Source: an uncultured Desulfobulbaceae bacterium (lineage in GTDB: Bacteria; Desulfobacterota; Desulfobulbia; Desulfobulbales; Desulfocapsaceae). Taken from it: a DNA stretch of 40,167 nt. Shown one piece after another: positions 32,793 to 40,167 of this stretch. Position numbers and translations under genes: made by a program. The notes below the pieces were generated by a model, which saw only the letters and a program-made list of their open reading frames with translations, was not told the origin of the DNA and ran no database searches. Where the stretch lies: contig CALENA010000144.1 in assembly GCA_937910875.1 (NCBI GenBank), positions 1 through 40,167 of the forward strand, given 5' to 3'. Every line of letters begins with the position of its first letter. Position 1 is the first letter of the stretch.

Positions 32793-34235
32793 ATGTCCGA
32801 CACTGCTGCCACCAGTTTCAGCGACCGCCTGCTGAGATGGGCCGATCAACGGCCAGATAGCCACACCCCTTTGGCTCTGGCGCGCATTCTGGTTCGCATC
32901 TGCCTGATCACTCTTCGGGAATTCCAACGCAATAACCTCTCTCTGCACGCCAGCGCCCTGACCTATGTCATCCTGCTCTCTCTGGTCCCGATGCTGGCCA
33001 TGAGCACCGCCCTGGTCAAGGGCTTGGGCGGGGGCGGCCAGCTGCGACAGCTGACCTACAACTATATCGAAACCTTTGAGACCAACGACGGGCAGGCCGA
33101 AGCACCCCCGGGCACGGCTCAACTGCAACCATCCCTGCCCACAACAGCCACAGTCAAGCTCACCGACCACCTCCGTTCAGCCACCGACCGTCTGTTTAAC
33201 TACGTTGACAACACCAACTTCGCCACCTTGGGCACCATCGGGGTGATCGGTATCTTCATCAGTGTGATCCTGGTCTTCAGCAATATTGAAATGGCCATCA
33301 ACACCATCTGGCATGTGACACGGGGGCGTTCACTCCTGCGCAAACTCAGCGACTACCTGACCCTGCTGATCCTGATGCCCCTTTCTGTCAATATAGGCCT
33401 GGCCGCAAGTACCATCCTCAAAAACCCGACCCTCTCGGCCAGACTCGATCATTTCCTGCCCATGGCCTGGCTCCAGACTCTGCTGCTGACGCTGGTCCCT
33501 ATTCTGGTCATCACCCTGACCCTGGCCGTGGTCTATATCTTTTTTCCCAATACCCGGGTCAAGACCCTGCCGGCTTTGATCGGGGGGCTCTTTGCCGGTT
33601 CACTCTGGTATCTGACCCAGAACATCTATATCAACCTCCAGGTCGGCGTCGCCAATTATAACGCCATCTATGGTTCCTTTGCCACCCTGCCCCTGTTTCT
33701 GATCTGGATCTATCTCGGCTGGATCTTTATCCTCAGCGGAGCCCAGATCGCCTATGCCTGCCAGCAGCAGCAGAGCTATCGACTGACCCACGAAAAATCC
33801 TCGCCGGCCAGACAGTTGGCCGCGGCCTGCGATATCATCAATCAGGTCCATTTGGCCTTCCAGAAACAGACGCCCCTGACCCTTGACCACCTGCAGTTGT
33901 GCTGCCCACACTGCCCGGCCCGACTGATCCAGGAGACCACCCGGCAACTGATCACGGCAGGGCTCATCCGCCACACTGAAGACCAGGGCCTGCTCCTGCC
34001 AGCCACACCTCGCGACCAGCTTGACCCTGAAATCATTGTCAGCGCCATCATGGGCCGCACCAGTCAAACCAGTCCTGGTGACCGGTTATGCACAACGGCC
34101 CTCAGTCAGGCAGCGACCATCCTGGCCCAACTGCGACAGACACCGGACGCCACTGTGACTGCCCCCCAGTCTGCAGATCTCCAGCAGTCAAGCTCAGAGA
34201 CAGTCCTGTCTGTAACGGATGACCAACCGCACTGA
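32793..34235 (+). CDS. YihY/BrkB-family inner membrane protein
   Basis: The 480-aa protein has the YihY/BrkB membrane domain in its first ~330 residues: NLSLHASALTYVILLSLVPMLAM, IGVIGIFISVILVFSNIEMAINTIW, the YIFFPNTRVK loop, and YGSFATLPLFLIWIYLGWIFILSGAQIAYA. It has about six membrane helices. A cytosolic C-terminal domain of about 130 residues, resembling a winged helix (LDHLQLCCPHCPARLIQETTRQLITAGLIRHTEDQGLLL), follows. The start at 32793 has GGAG 9 bases upstream; ATG 32778 is an alternative. The upstream TTG lies in the repeat and was rejected. The family was once called ribonuclease BN in error; its transport role is unsettled. Confidence 0.9.
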   Translation: MSDTAATSFSDRLLRWADQRPDSHTPLALARILVRICLITLREFQRNNLSLHASALTYVILLSLVPMLAMSTALVKGLGGGGQLRQLTYNYIETFETNDGQAEAPPGTAQLQPSLPTTATVKLTDHLRSATDRLFNYVDNTNFATLGTIGVIGIFISVILVFSNIEMAINTIWHVTRGRSLLRKLSDYLTLLILMPLSVNIGLAASTILKNPTLSARLDHFLPMAWLQTLLLTLVPILVITLTLAVVYIFFPNTRVKTLPALIGGLFAGSLWYLTQNIYINLQVGVANYNAIYGSFATLPLFLIWIYLGWIFILSGAQIAYACQQQQSYRLTHEKSSPARQLAAACDIINQVHLAFQKQTPLTLDHLQLCCPHCPARLIQETTRQLITAGLIRHTEDQGLLLPATPRDQLDPEIIVSAIMGRTSQTSPGDRLCTTALSQAATILAQLRQTPDATVTAPQSADLQQSSSETVLSVTDDQPH

Positions 34236-34333
34236 GGAAAGGCCGATAATGAGCCAGAGTGCACCGTATTGCAGCCATGCACGTCTTGTATCCACACCGC
34301 CCAAGCAGATCAAACCATAGACCAGGAGCCCTT

Positions 34334-34927
34334 ATGCTGACCCAGACCTCCCGTATCCTGTTCCTCTTCTTTTTTCTTCTTCCCCTGCCACTGTCAGCCG
34401 CCCAGCAGTCAGACCCGGTCCTTGACACCATTGACCAGGCACTGGAAGAATATGCCGCTCAACAGTATTCAGGCGCCGCCGACAGCCTGGCCTACGCCGG
34501 AAAGCTGATCCGCCAGCAGAAGGGGGAGGCCCTGGGCCAGACACTCCCGAAACCACAAGAGGGCTGGACCGCCCGTGAGGTGATCAGCAAAACGCTGGGC
34601 GGGGCCGTTTTTGACGGTGGTTTGAGCGCCGAACGTCTCTACCTCCGCGGCGACAGTTCCCTCAATATCACCATTTTGACCGACTCGCCCATGCTCCAGT
34701 CCATGATCATGCTCTTTGGCAACTCAATCTTCACCACAGCCAACAAGACACTGGAACTGATCCACGGCCAGCGGGCCGTCGTCACCCACGAAGGAACCAG
34801 CGGCACGATCCATATCATGGCCGACAAGCTCTTTCTCATTACCCTTGAGGGCAATGCCATGAGTCGCGACGAACTGTTGAGCTATGCCAACCAGATTGAC
34901 ATGGAAAACCTGCTCCAGTTGCGATAA
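34334..34927 (+). CDS. Uncharacterised periplasmic protein
   Basis: I do not recognise a named family with certainty. The 197-aa protein has a clear signal peptide (ILFLFFFLLPLPLSAAQ, cleavage near 22). An acidic helical region (DTIDQALEEYAAQQYSGAADSLAYAGKLIRQQ) and a C-terminal domain with strand-like segments (RLYLRGDSSLNITILTDSPML, AVVTHEGTSGTIHIMADKLFLITLEGN) follow. There are no cysteines and no lipobox. AGGAG lies 6 bases before the ATG at 34334, which fixes the start. It lies between YihY and a 59-aa gene, with about 100 and 205 bases on either side. Confidence 0.78.
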   Translation: MLTQTSRILFLFFFLLPLPLSAAQQSDPVLDTIDQALEEYAAQQYSGAADSLAYAGKLIRQQKGEALGQTLPKPQEGWTAREVISKTLGGAVFDGGLSAERLYLRGDSSLNITILTDSPMLQSMIMLFGNSIFTTANKTLELIHGQRAVVTHEGTSGTIHIMADKLFLITLEGNAMSRDELLSYANQIDMENLLQLR

Positions 34928-35132
34928 GATAAAAAGATCCACGGGGATGGCCTGACCGTTATTCTCGAGCGGGACAGCCCCCTGCCGCCCATGACGAATT
35001 GGCCTTCTTCCGGCGGTGGGGGGCCTGCTGCCTTGAGCCCCAGTCTCTTCCCGCTCCACAGAACCGCCCTCCCGACCGGCACCAGCGACGATCCTTTCCC
35101 AAATCCCCTTCACCTGTACACGGTAGACCACC

Positions 35133-35312
35133 ATGACCAAAAACGAAACCAAGCCCAGCCAGGAGAGCGGTATCAGCGAAGAAACACTGCTCAAGATCAG
35201 CAAGGAAATTGCAATCAAATTTATTGAAGTGGGCCGGATCACCCCAACCACCTTCAGTGAGAGCTTTCCCAAAATTTTCACCACCGTCAAAGAGACCGTC
35301 AGGGAAAAATGA
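35133..35312 (+). CDS. Small 59-aa protein overlapping mpl
   Basis: The ATG at 35133 gives a 59-aa hydrophilic protein with a basic, helical centre (LLKISKEIAIKFIEVGRITP) and an SFPKIFTTVKETV tail. Its TGA overlaps the mpl ATG (ATGA), the same coupling seen throughout this window, which is the main reason to believe it. No signal peptide, membrane segment or cysteine is present. The ribosome site is poor. The 205 bases before it (34928-35132) hold no recognisable feature. Function unknown. Confidence 0.6.
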   Translation: MTKNETKPSQESGISEETLLKISKEIAIKFIEVGRITPTTFSESFPKIFTTVKETVREK

Positions 35313-36776
35313 ACTCTCTCGACCCAGCACTCAACCAGGCTCCGAGCAACATCCGCCATATCCATATCATGGGCATCGGTGGCACCGGCATGGCTGCCAT
35401 GGCCGGAATGCTGAAGGCCAGCGGCTACCAGATCAGCGGTTCAGATCTAACGATCTATCCACCCATGTCCGACTTTCTCTCTGACCAGGGGATCTCGGTG
35501 ATGAATGGGTACGCTACCGCCAATCTTACCCCCCCCCGACCTGGTCATCGTCGGCAACGTCATCAGACAGAGCAATCCCGAGGCCCAGGCCCTGGCCGAG
35601 CTGGGCCTGCCCTACCTGTCCATGCCCCAGGCCCTGGGACATTTTTTTCTCAGCGGCCGCAGGTCTTTGGTGGTGGCCGGGACCCACGGTAAAACCACCA
35701 CATCCTCGTTGCTGGTCTCCTGTCTTTTCCGGGCTGAACGCCATCCGTCCTGCCTGATCGGTGGCATTGTCCAGGAGTTCAAGGCCAACTTTCACCTGGG
35801 CTCCGGCCCGGATTTCGTGGTCGAAGGCGATGAATACGACACCGCCTTTTTTGACAAAGGCTCAAAATTTCTCCACTACCAGCCCCAGGTGGCCATCATC
35901 ACCTCCCTGGAATTTGATCACGCCGATATCTTTGCCGATCTGGAGGCCATTAAAGAGTCGTTCCGCAGGTTCGTGGCCTTGATGCCGGCAGATGGCCTGA
36001 TCGTGGCCCATCTCGATGATGCCAACGTGGCCGAGGTGGTCAGCAATGCCCCCTGCATGGTCCAGGGCTACGGCCTGGGCCCGGACAACCACTGGCGCCT
36101 CAGCGACCTCCAGGTGCACGAGCAGCACAGTCGCTTTTCCATCCACCAGCAGGGAGGAGACCAGGGACTGACAGCACACGAATGGGATCGCATCCAGGTC
36201 GCCCTCACCGGCCGCCACAACAGTCTCAATGCCCTGGCAGTGACTGCGGTCCTTCACCATCTCGGGCTCAGTCCGGCCGAGATCGACCGAGGCCTCAGGA
36301 CTTTTACAGGAGTCAAGCGCCGCCAGGAGGTGCGGGGAAAAGCTGCCGGAGTCACGGTCATTGATGATTTTGCCCATCACCCGACCGCAGTCCGCGAGAC
36401 CCTGATCGCGCTCAAGGCTGGCTACCCCGGCAATCGCCTGGTCTGCATCTTTGAACCACGCACGAATTCATCGCGCCGGGCCATCTTTCAACAGGACTAT
36501 GTCAGCGCCTTTGATGCCGCCGATCAAGTTCTGATCCGGGAACCTCTGCCCCTGGAAAACCTATTGCCGGAAGAACAATTTTCAGCGAGCCAACTGGCCC
36601 TTGCCCTGGGAGAGCGCCAGATCGATGCAGGCTCCTTTGCCGATACCGAGGCCATCCTCATGGAACTTGATCACTGTCTGAGGCCGGGGGATGTGGCTGC
36701 CATCTTCTCCAACGGTGGCTTTGACAACATCCACACCCGACTCCTGAGCCAACTGCAGCTGCGCGAAGAACCATGA
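35309..36776 (+). CDS. mpl: UDP-N-acetylmuramate:tripeptide ligase Mpl, frameshifted at a C9 tract
   Basis: Mpl re-attaches recycled L-Ala-D-Glu-meso-DAP to UDP-MurNAc in peptidoglycan recycling. The first ~73 codons give HIHIMGIGGTGMAAMAGMLKASG and GSDLTIYPPMSDFL, the Mpl-type N-terminal nucleotide site. After TANLTPP the reading frame is lost at nine consecutive C (35529-35537). The rest continues in the +1 frame with PDLVIVGNVIRQSN, VVAGTHGKTTTSSLL, GDEYDTAFFDKGSKFLHY, ITSLEFDHADIF, IDDFAHHPTAV and FEPRTNSSRR. Eight C would restore one ORF of about 488 residues. The cause is open: assembly error, a real mutation, or slippage-based switching. The stop overlaps the next gene by 4 bases. Confidence 0.88.
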
Positions 36777-38650
36777 TCGCCAGACACGAACTCACCACTC
36801 CCCAACGCGGAGTGATCTTCGTCCTGATCATTGGCAGCCTTTATCTGGTCTCTCAGACAAACTTTCTCCTCTTCCACTCCGTGGTTGAAATCTTTTCAAT
36901 CGTTGTTGCCAGCTGTATCTTTCTCATTGCCTGGAACACACGCCACCTGACCGACAACACCTTTCTCATCTTTCTGGGAATCGCCTATCTCTTTGTCGGC
37001 AGTCTCGATCTCCTGCACACCTTGAGCTACAAAGGGCTGGGCATTTTTGCCACCCAGGGCGCCAACCTCTCCACCCAGATGTGGATTTCCAGCCGCCTGC
37101 AGGAGAGCATCTCCCTGCTCCTGGCCACAGCCCTTATCGGCCGAAAAATCCAGATCAGGTTGATCCTGACCGCCTATCTCGTCATCAACACCCTGCTCCT
37201 GATCTCCATCTTCTGGTGGCCAATCTTTCCCACCTGTTTTATTGAAGGCAGCGGCTTGACTCCATTTAAAAAAATCAGTGAGATCATCATCATCCTGATT
37301 CTGGCCATCACCCTGGTCAACCTCCATAAAAAACATGACGCATTCCCCCATAATGTTCTCAGACAACTGTATGCGGCAATTCTCTGCACAATCCTGGCCG
37401 AACTCTGTTTCACCTTATATTACAGTATTTACGACCATCTCAATATCACAGGCCACCTATTCAAACTCCTTTCCTTTTATCTGATCTACCAGGCCCTGGT
37501 GGAGAGCAGCCTCAAGCAGCCCACCCAGACCCTGTTCCGTGAACTGGAAAAGCAGCGCACAACTCTGGCCAGGAGTGAGCGCCAGTTCCAACAGCTGGCC
37601 AACAGTATCGATGAGGTCTTCTGGACCCACAGCATCCAATCCGACACTCTGCTCTACGTCAGTCCGGCATTTACAACCATCTGGGGCCACGACCCCCAAG
37701 AGGTGTATCAGGACTCCGGGCTCTATCTCGCAACTATTCACCCGGAAGATCGGGGAAAAGTTCTACTGAGCCGGAAGGCGCAACAACTGCAGCAAGCCGG
37801 GGCCCTGGAATACAGAATCATTCGCCCGGATGGCTCGATCCGCTGGATTTCTGACAAATACTTCCCTGTTCACCAGGAAGACGGCACCACTCTGACCACT
37901 GGCCTGGCCGCCGACATCACTAAGCGAAAACTAGCCGAGATCGAACTGCACCAGCTCAATCAGGAACTGACTGAATTCAACTATGTGGTCGCCCACGACC
38001 TCAAGGCACCGCTGCGGGCAATGGGGAATTATTGCCACTTCCTCAAGGAGGATCTTGCAGGCATGGTCAGTGAGGAGCAGCAACTCTATCTGGACCAGCT
38101 TCTGTCCGCCTCCCAGGAAGCCTCACAACTGGTCCACGACCTGCTCCTCTACGCCAGGATAAAAAGAGACAATATCGAAGCAGTGCCCATCGACCCAGGC
38201 CTGCTCTTCCAGCGGATCATCAGCTCATTCAGCGACCGTGACGACCTCAAAATCACTCTCCCTGACCAGTGGCCACGACTCAGCAGTGACCCGCTTCTCT
38301 TGCAGCAGATTTTCCACAACCTGATCGAAAACGGGATTACCTTCAACAAATCCTCACCCAAGGAAATTGACATTACCTGGGAGATCACTGGCCCGAAGCA
38401 GGTCACTTTTCTGATCCGTGACAATGGGATCGGTATTCCTGAACAATTCCACCAGAAGATCTTCAACCTCTTTGAGCGCCTCACTCCTGACAGACGCTTC
38501 AAGGGCACCGGGATCGGACTGGCCATCGTCAAAAAGGCAGTCACCAATCTCGGTGGCATCATTCAAGTGCGGTCAGTTCCGGGAATGGGCACGACCTTCC
38601 TGGTCTCCCTTGCCAACCCTGTTCCCACCGGGCCAAGATCACCACCATGA
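36773..38650 (+). CDS. MASE3-PAS sensor histidine kinase
   Basis: The protein is 625 aa. Residues 12-245 form a MASE3 membrane sensor of about seven helices, with the family motif SLDLLHTLSYKGLGIF (77-92). A short coiled coil is followed by a PAS domain (270-390, ending ITKRKLAEIEL), a HisKA with NYVVAHDLKAPLRAM (His408), and HATPase_c with HNLIENGITF, DNGIGIP and KGTGIGLAIV. There is no receiver domain. No cognate regulator is adjacent. The start overlaps the mpl stop (ATGA). The ligand of MASE3 domains is unknown. Confidence 0.9.
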   Translation: MIARHELTTPQRGVIFVLIIGSLYLVSQTNFLLFHSVVEIFSIVVASCIFLIAWNTRHLTDNTFLIFLGIAYLFVGSLDLLHTLSYKGLGIFATQGANLSTQMWISSRLQESISLLLATALIGRKIQIRLILTAYLVINTLLLISIFWWPIFPTCFIEGSGLTPFKKISEIIIILILAITLVNLHKKHDAFPHNVLRQLYAAILCTILAELCFTLYYSIYDHLNITGHLFKLLSFYLIYQALVESSLKQPTQTLFRELEKQRTTLARSERQFQQLANSIDEVFWTHSIQSDTLLYVSPAFTTIWGHDPQEVYQDSGLYLATIHPEDRGKVLLSRKAQQLQQAGALEYRIIRPDGSIRWISDKYFPVHQEDGTTLTTGLAADITKRKLAEIELHQLNQELTEFNYVVAHDLKAPLRAMGNYCHFLKEDLAGMVSEEQQLYLDQLLSASQEASQLVHDLLLYARIKRDNIEAVPIDPGLLFQRIISSFSDRDDLKITLPDQWPRLSSDPLLLQQIFHNLIENGITFNKSSPKEIDITWEITGPKQVTFLIRDNGIGIPEQFHQKIFNLFERLTPDRRFKGTGIGLAIVKKAVTNLGGIIQVRSVPGMGTTFLVSLANPVPTGPRSPP

Positions 38651-38775
38651 ACCTGTATTTTAAAATCTCGATAAATAGTTACATGAAAACAAAGAATCGA
38701 CCCAGAACTGGACCGATATGTGGTTAACCGCGCAACCCTGACGTTACATCCTCAGACCAGGCAAGAGGCTTCAAG

Positions 38776-39702
38776 CTAACTTTTCAACTCCTCAGCCCGA
38801 CAGCACCTCCAGCCCTTGCTGAACCAGTCGAGACGAGGCCAGATCAGATTGCCTCGGAGAATATTCCACGCACCGCTGAAATACTCCCCCTGACGAAGCG
38901 CCATGAGACCACAACCGGAATAAATCTTTCCTTTGAAGCGCAACAGATCCCGACGGGGATGAGGACTCAATGCACGAACGTGCGGCTGATATTGCTCATA
39001 AATTCTTAACAGGGCGCGCAGACGGCGATCGACCTGAGTCGTGATACTTCCACCCCGCTTAAGCCAGGTGGTCAGGCAGCGATCAACCGCACAGAGACGA
39101 AATTCAGGCAGAAGGGCCATACGCAGCCACAATTCATAGTCCTGGGCCGACAGCAGGCTGGGCTCAAAGCCTCCAGATGCCTCAAAGAGTGTCCGGCGCA
39201 CCAGCGCGCTGGATGGTGAAAGATAATTTCGGCGATAGAGATCTAGAAAGGGATGAACAGAAGGGTTGTGCCAACTGGTAAAGGGCAGGACCCTGTGCTG
39301 ACCACTGGCTGGATCATAAATCTGTTCATTATGAAAAACAAACGTGGGATCAAACCGTTCAATGGCCAGGGCAACCTGCTCAAGCTTATCAGGTTGCCAG
39401 GTATCATCAGAGTCGAGAAAGGCAATCCAGTCCCCGGTCGCACAGGCCGCACCGCTGTTCCTGGTTGCCCCGGGTCCTTGATGGGTGTTTTCAATAACCG
39501 TATGTCGAATCAAAGGATAGCGGGCCAAAACCGCCCGTACACGCTGCACGGTCTGATCGGTTGAACCATCATCAGAGACAATAATCTCGCAGCAGGGATA
39601 CGTCTGTTCACAGACCGAGACCAGACTCTGTTCGACAAAATCTTCCGAAAAATATGTCGGAATAACGACGGATATTGTTATTTCGGAAGTGTTGTTATTC
39701 AT
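38776..39702 (-). CDS. Family 2 glycosyltransferase
   Basis: The 308-aa protein is a GT-A fold transferase: ISVVIPTYFSEDFVEQSLVSVCEQTYPCCEIIVSDDGSTD at the N-terminus, ATRNSGAACATGDWIAFLDSDDTWQPDKLE with the metal-binding Asp pair near residue 100, and a YELWLRMALL motif. There is no membrane segment. It probably adds a sugar to a surface polysaccharide or LPS, but donor and acceptor are unknown. It is a lone minus-strand gene facing the kinase gene across 125 bases in which I see no strong terminator. The ATG at 39702 has no strong ribosome site. Confidence 0.88.
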   Translation of the reverse strand: MNNNTSEITISVVIPTYFSEDFVEQSLVSVCEQTYPCCEIIVSDDGSTDQTVQRVRAVLARYPLIRHTVIENTHQGPGATRNSGAACATGDWIAFLDSDDTWQPDKLEQVALAIERFDPTFVFHNEQIYDPASGQHRVLPFTSWHNPSVHPFLDLYRRNYLSPSSALVRRTLFEASGGFEPSLLSAQDYELWLRMALLPEFRLCAVDRCLTTWLKRGGSITTQVDRRLRALLRIYEQYQPHVRALSPHPRRDLLRFKGKIYSGCGLMALRQGEYFSGAWNILRGNLIWPRLDWFSKGWRCCRAEELKS

Positions 39703-40139
39703 CCTGCCCCCATCCCCTCCCGGTCATGTGCCTCCTCGAGTCACATGGAGCCAAGATCATTCATCCTTTACCTGATCCTCTCGCATTCAAACCAGACATC
39801 ACTGGCTGAACCATAGCTTAACTTACCGATATTTGTCAAAGTAAATTCCAGACATTCCTGAGCAAGAATCAGGGAGCAGAAGATTGCGGTACTCATCCTT
39901 TTTGTTTATTGATCAGTACCTTGACCATTATCATTTTATATCGTAAGGTTAAGCCCGTATTTTGCAATCAGACACCTGATTGTGATCATGCAGTCATGCT
40001 TCCCTGCTTGACCATGACACATTTCTGCTGGTGTCGTAATTTTTCCAATCCATTTTTTCGTGGCGTATTTTAGCTCATTCAACAATCCATCAGTCCATCA
40101 GTCCATCAGTCTATTCCAAGAAAAGAGAGAACCCCAACC
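39703..40139. other. 437-base intergenic region before the last gene
   Basis: This AT-rich divergent control region has a GACAC/GTGTC stem followed by GTAATTTTT (40016-40044), which could be a terminator or attenuator on the plus strand. It also has three tandem CCATCAGT octamers (40087-40110) just upstream of the final gene's ribosome site. A TTGACC box at 39921-39926 lacks a good partner. No gene was recognised. Confidence 0.5.
40087..40110 (+). repeat. Tandem 8-bp repeat, 3 copies
   Basis: CCATCAGT is repeated three times without mismatch, followed by CTATTCC. It lies 30 bases upstream of the start codon at 40140, so length changes could alter spacing of control elements. Confidence 0.85.
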
Positions 40140-40167
40140 ATGAAACTCGCCGTTCTGAAGGAAAGTG
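40140..40167 (+). CDS. Start of a gene resembling NAD(P) transhydrogenase alpha or alanine dehydrogenase (partial)
   Basis: Only nine codons are visible (MKLAVLKES). This N-terminus with a following Lys-Glu is typical of transhydrogenase alpha subunit and alanine dehydrogenase proteins. An AAAAGAGAGAA purine-rich tract lies about 9 bases upstream. Nine residues are too few for a firm call. Confidence 0.35.

Noticed and set aside
38660-38760. Another copy of the GTAAC compound repeat
   Set aside because: Two GTTAC boxes occur 65 bases apart, but neither the spacing nor the flanks match the family well enough.

Overview
The window looks like chromosomal core genome of an anaerobic, respiring, Gram-negative bacterium, most likely a member of Desulfobulbales/Desulfobacterota. 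This is inferred from gene content and protein style and was not tested by a search. Pointers are futalosine-pathway menaquinone genes (mqnB, mqnD), molybdenum-cofactor genes, heptose/LPS and outer-membrane genes (rfaE1, lolA, skp), a RemA-like DUF370 gene next to gmk and yicC, ribonuclease Y, ZapA/ZapB, and several proteins typical of deltaproteobacteria (an iron-sulfur DUF3786 protein, a receiver-PEP-binding fusion, MASE3 sensor kinases). Genes are tightly packed in 1-4 bp stop/start overlaps and separated by short regions rich in palindromic repeats.

Layout. 1-6.1 kb (minus): a 1001-aa receiver/PEP-binding protein, then the operon mqnB-mqnD-mobBA. 6.2-12.6 kb: queA (+), an FmdB-type zinc ribbon (-), then murI-lolA-B12-type radical SAM (+, overlapping) and a four-S1-domain protein (+). 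13-17.8 kb (minus operon): Fe-S/DUF3786, rfaE1, yicC, remA-like, gmk, rlmB. 18-18.6 kb: skp (-). 19-23.8 kb (+): glucan phosphorylase, a 141-aa unknown protein coupled to a radical SAM enzyme, and a Fur/PerR regulator with a likely operator. 24-29.4 kb (minus): a Nudix hydrolase, zapB, zapA, rny, tyrS. 30-38.6 kb (+): a MoaE-like protein, a hybrid histidine kinase, a YihY/BrkB membrane protein, a secreted unknown protein, a 59-aa protein, mpl (frameshifted at a run of nine C), and a MASE3-PAS histidine kinase. 38.8-39.7 kb: a glycosyltransferase (-). The last 28 bases begin a gene resembling transhydrogenase alpha or alanine dehydrogenase.

The most notable non-coding content is four unrelated families of short palindromic, MITE/REP-like elements in the intergenic regions: a compound GTAACTG family (copies at 1-60, 17909-18061 and 29722-29872), a 77-bp family (7355-7431 and 29636-29712), a 180-bp element with 19-bp terminal inverted repeats sitting inside what looks like a split bidirectional terminator (12719-12898), and a 156-bp palindrome (32593-32748). 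No rRNA, tRNA, CRISPR array, prophage or transposase gene was recognised. No clear dedicated defence or biosynthetic island is visible. The least understood protein-coding unit is the 141-aa/radical SAM pair.
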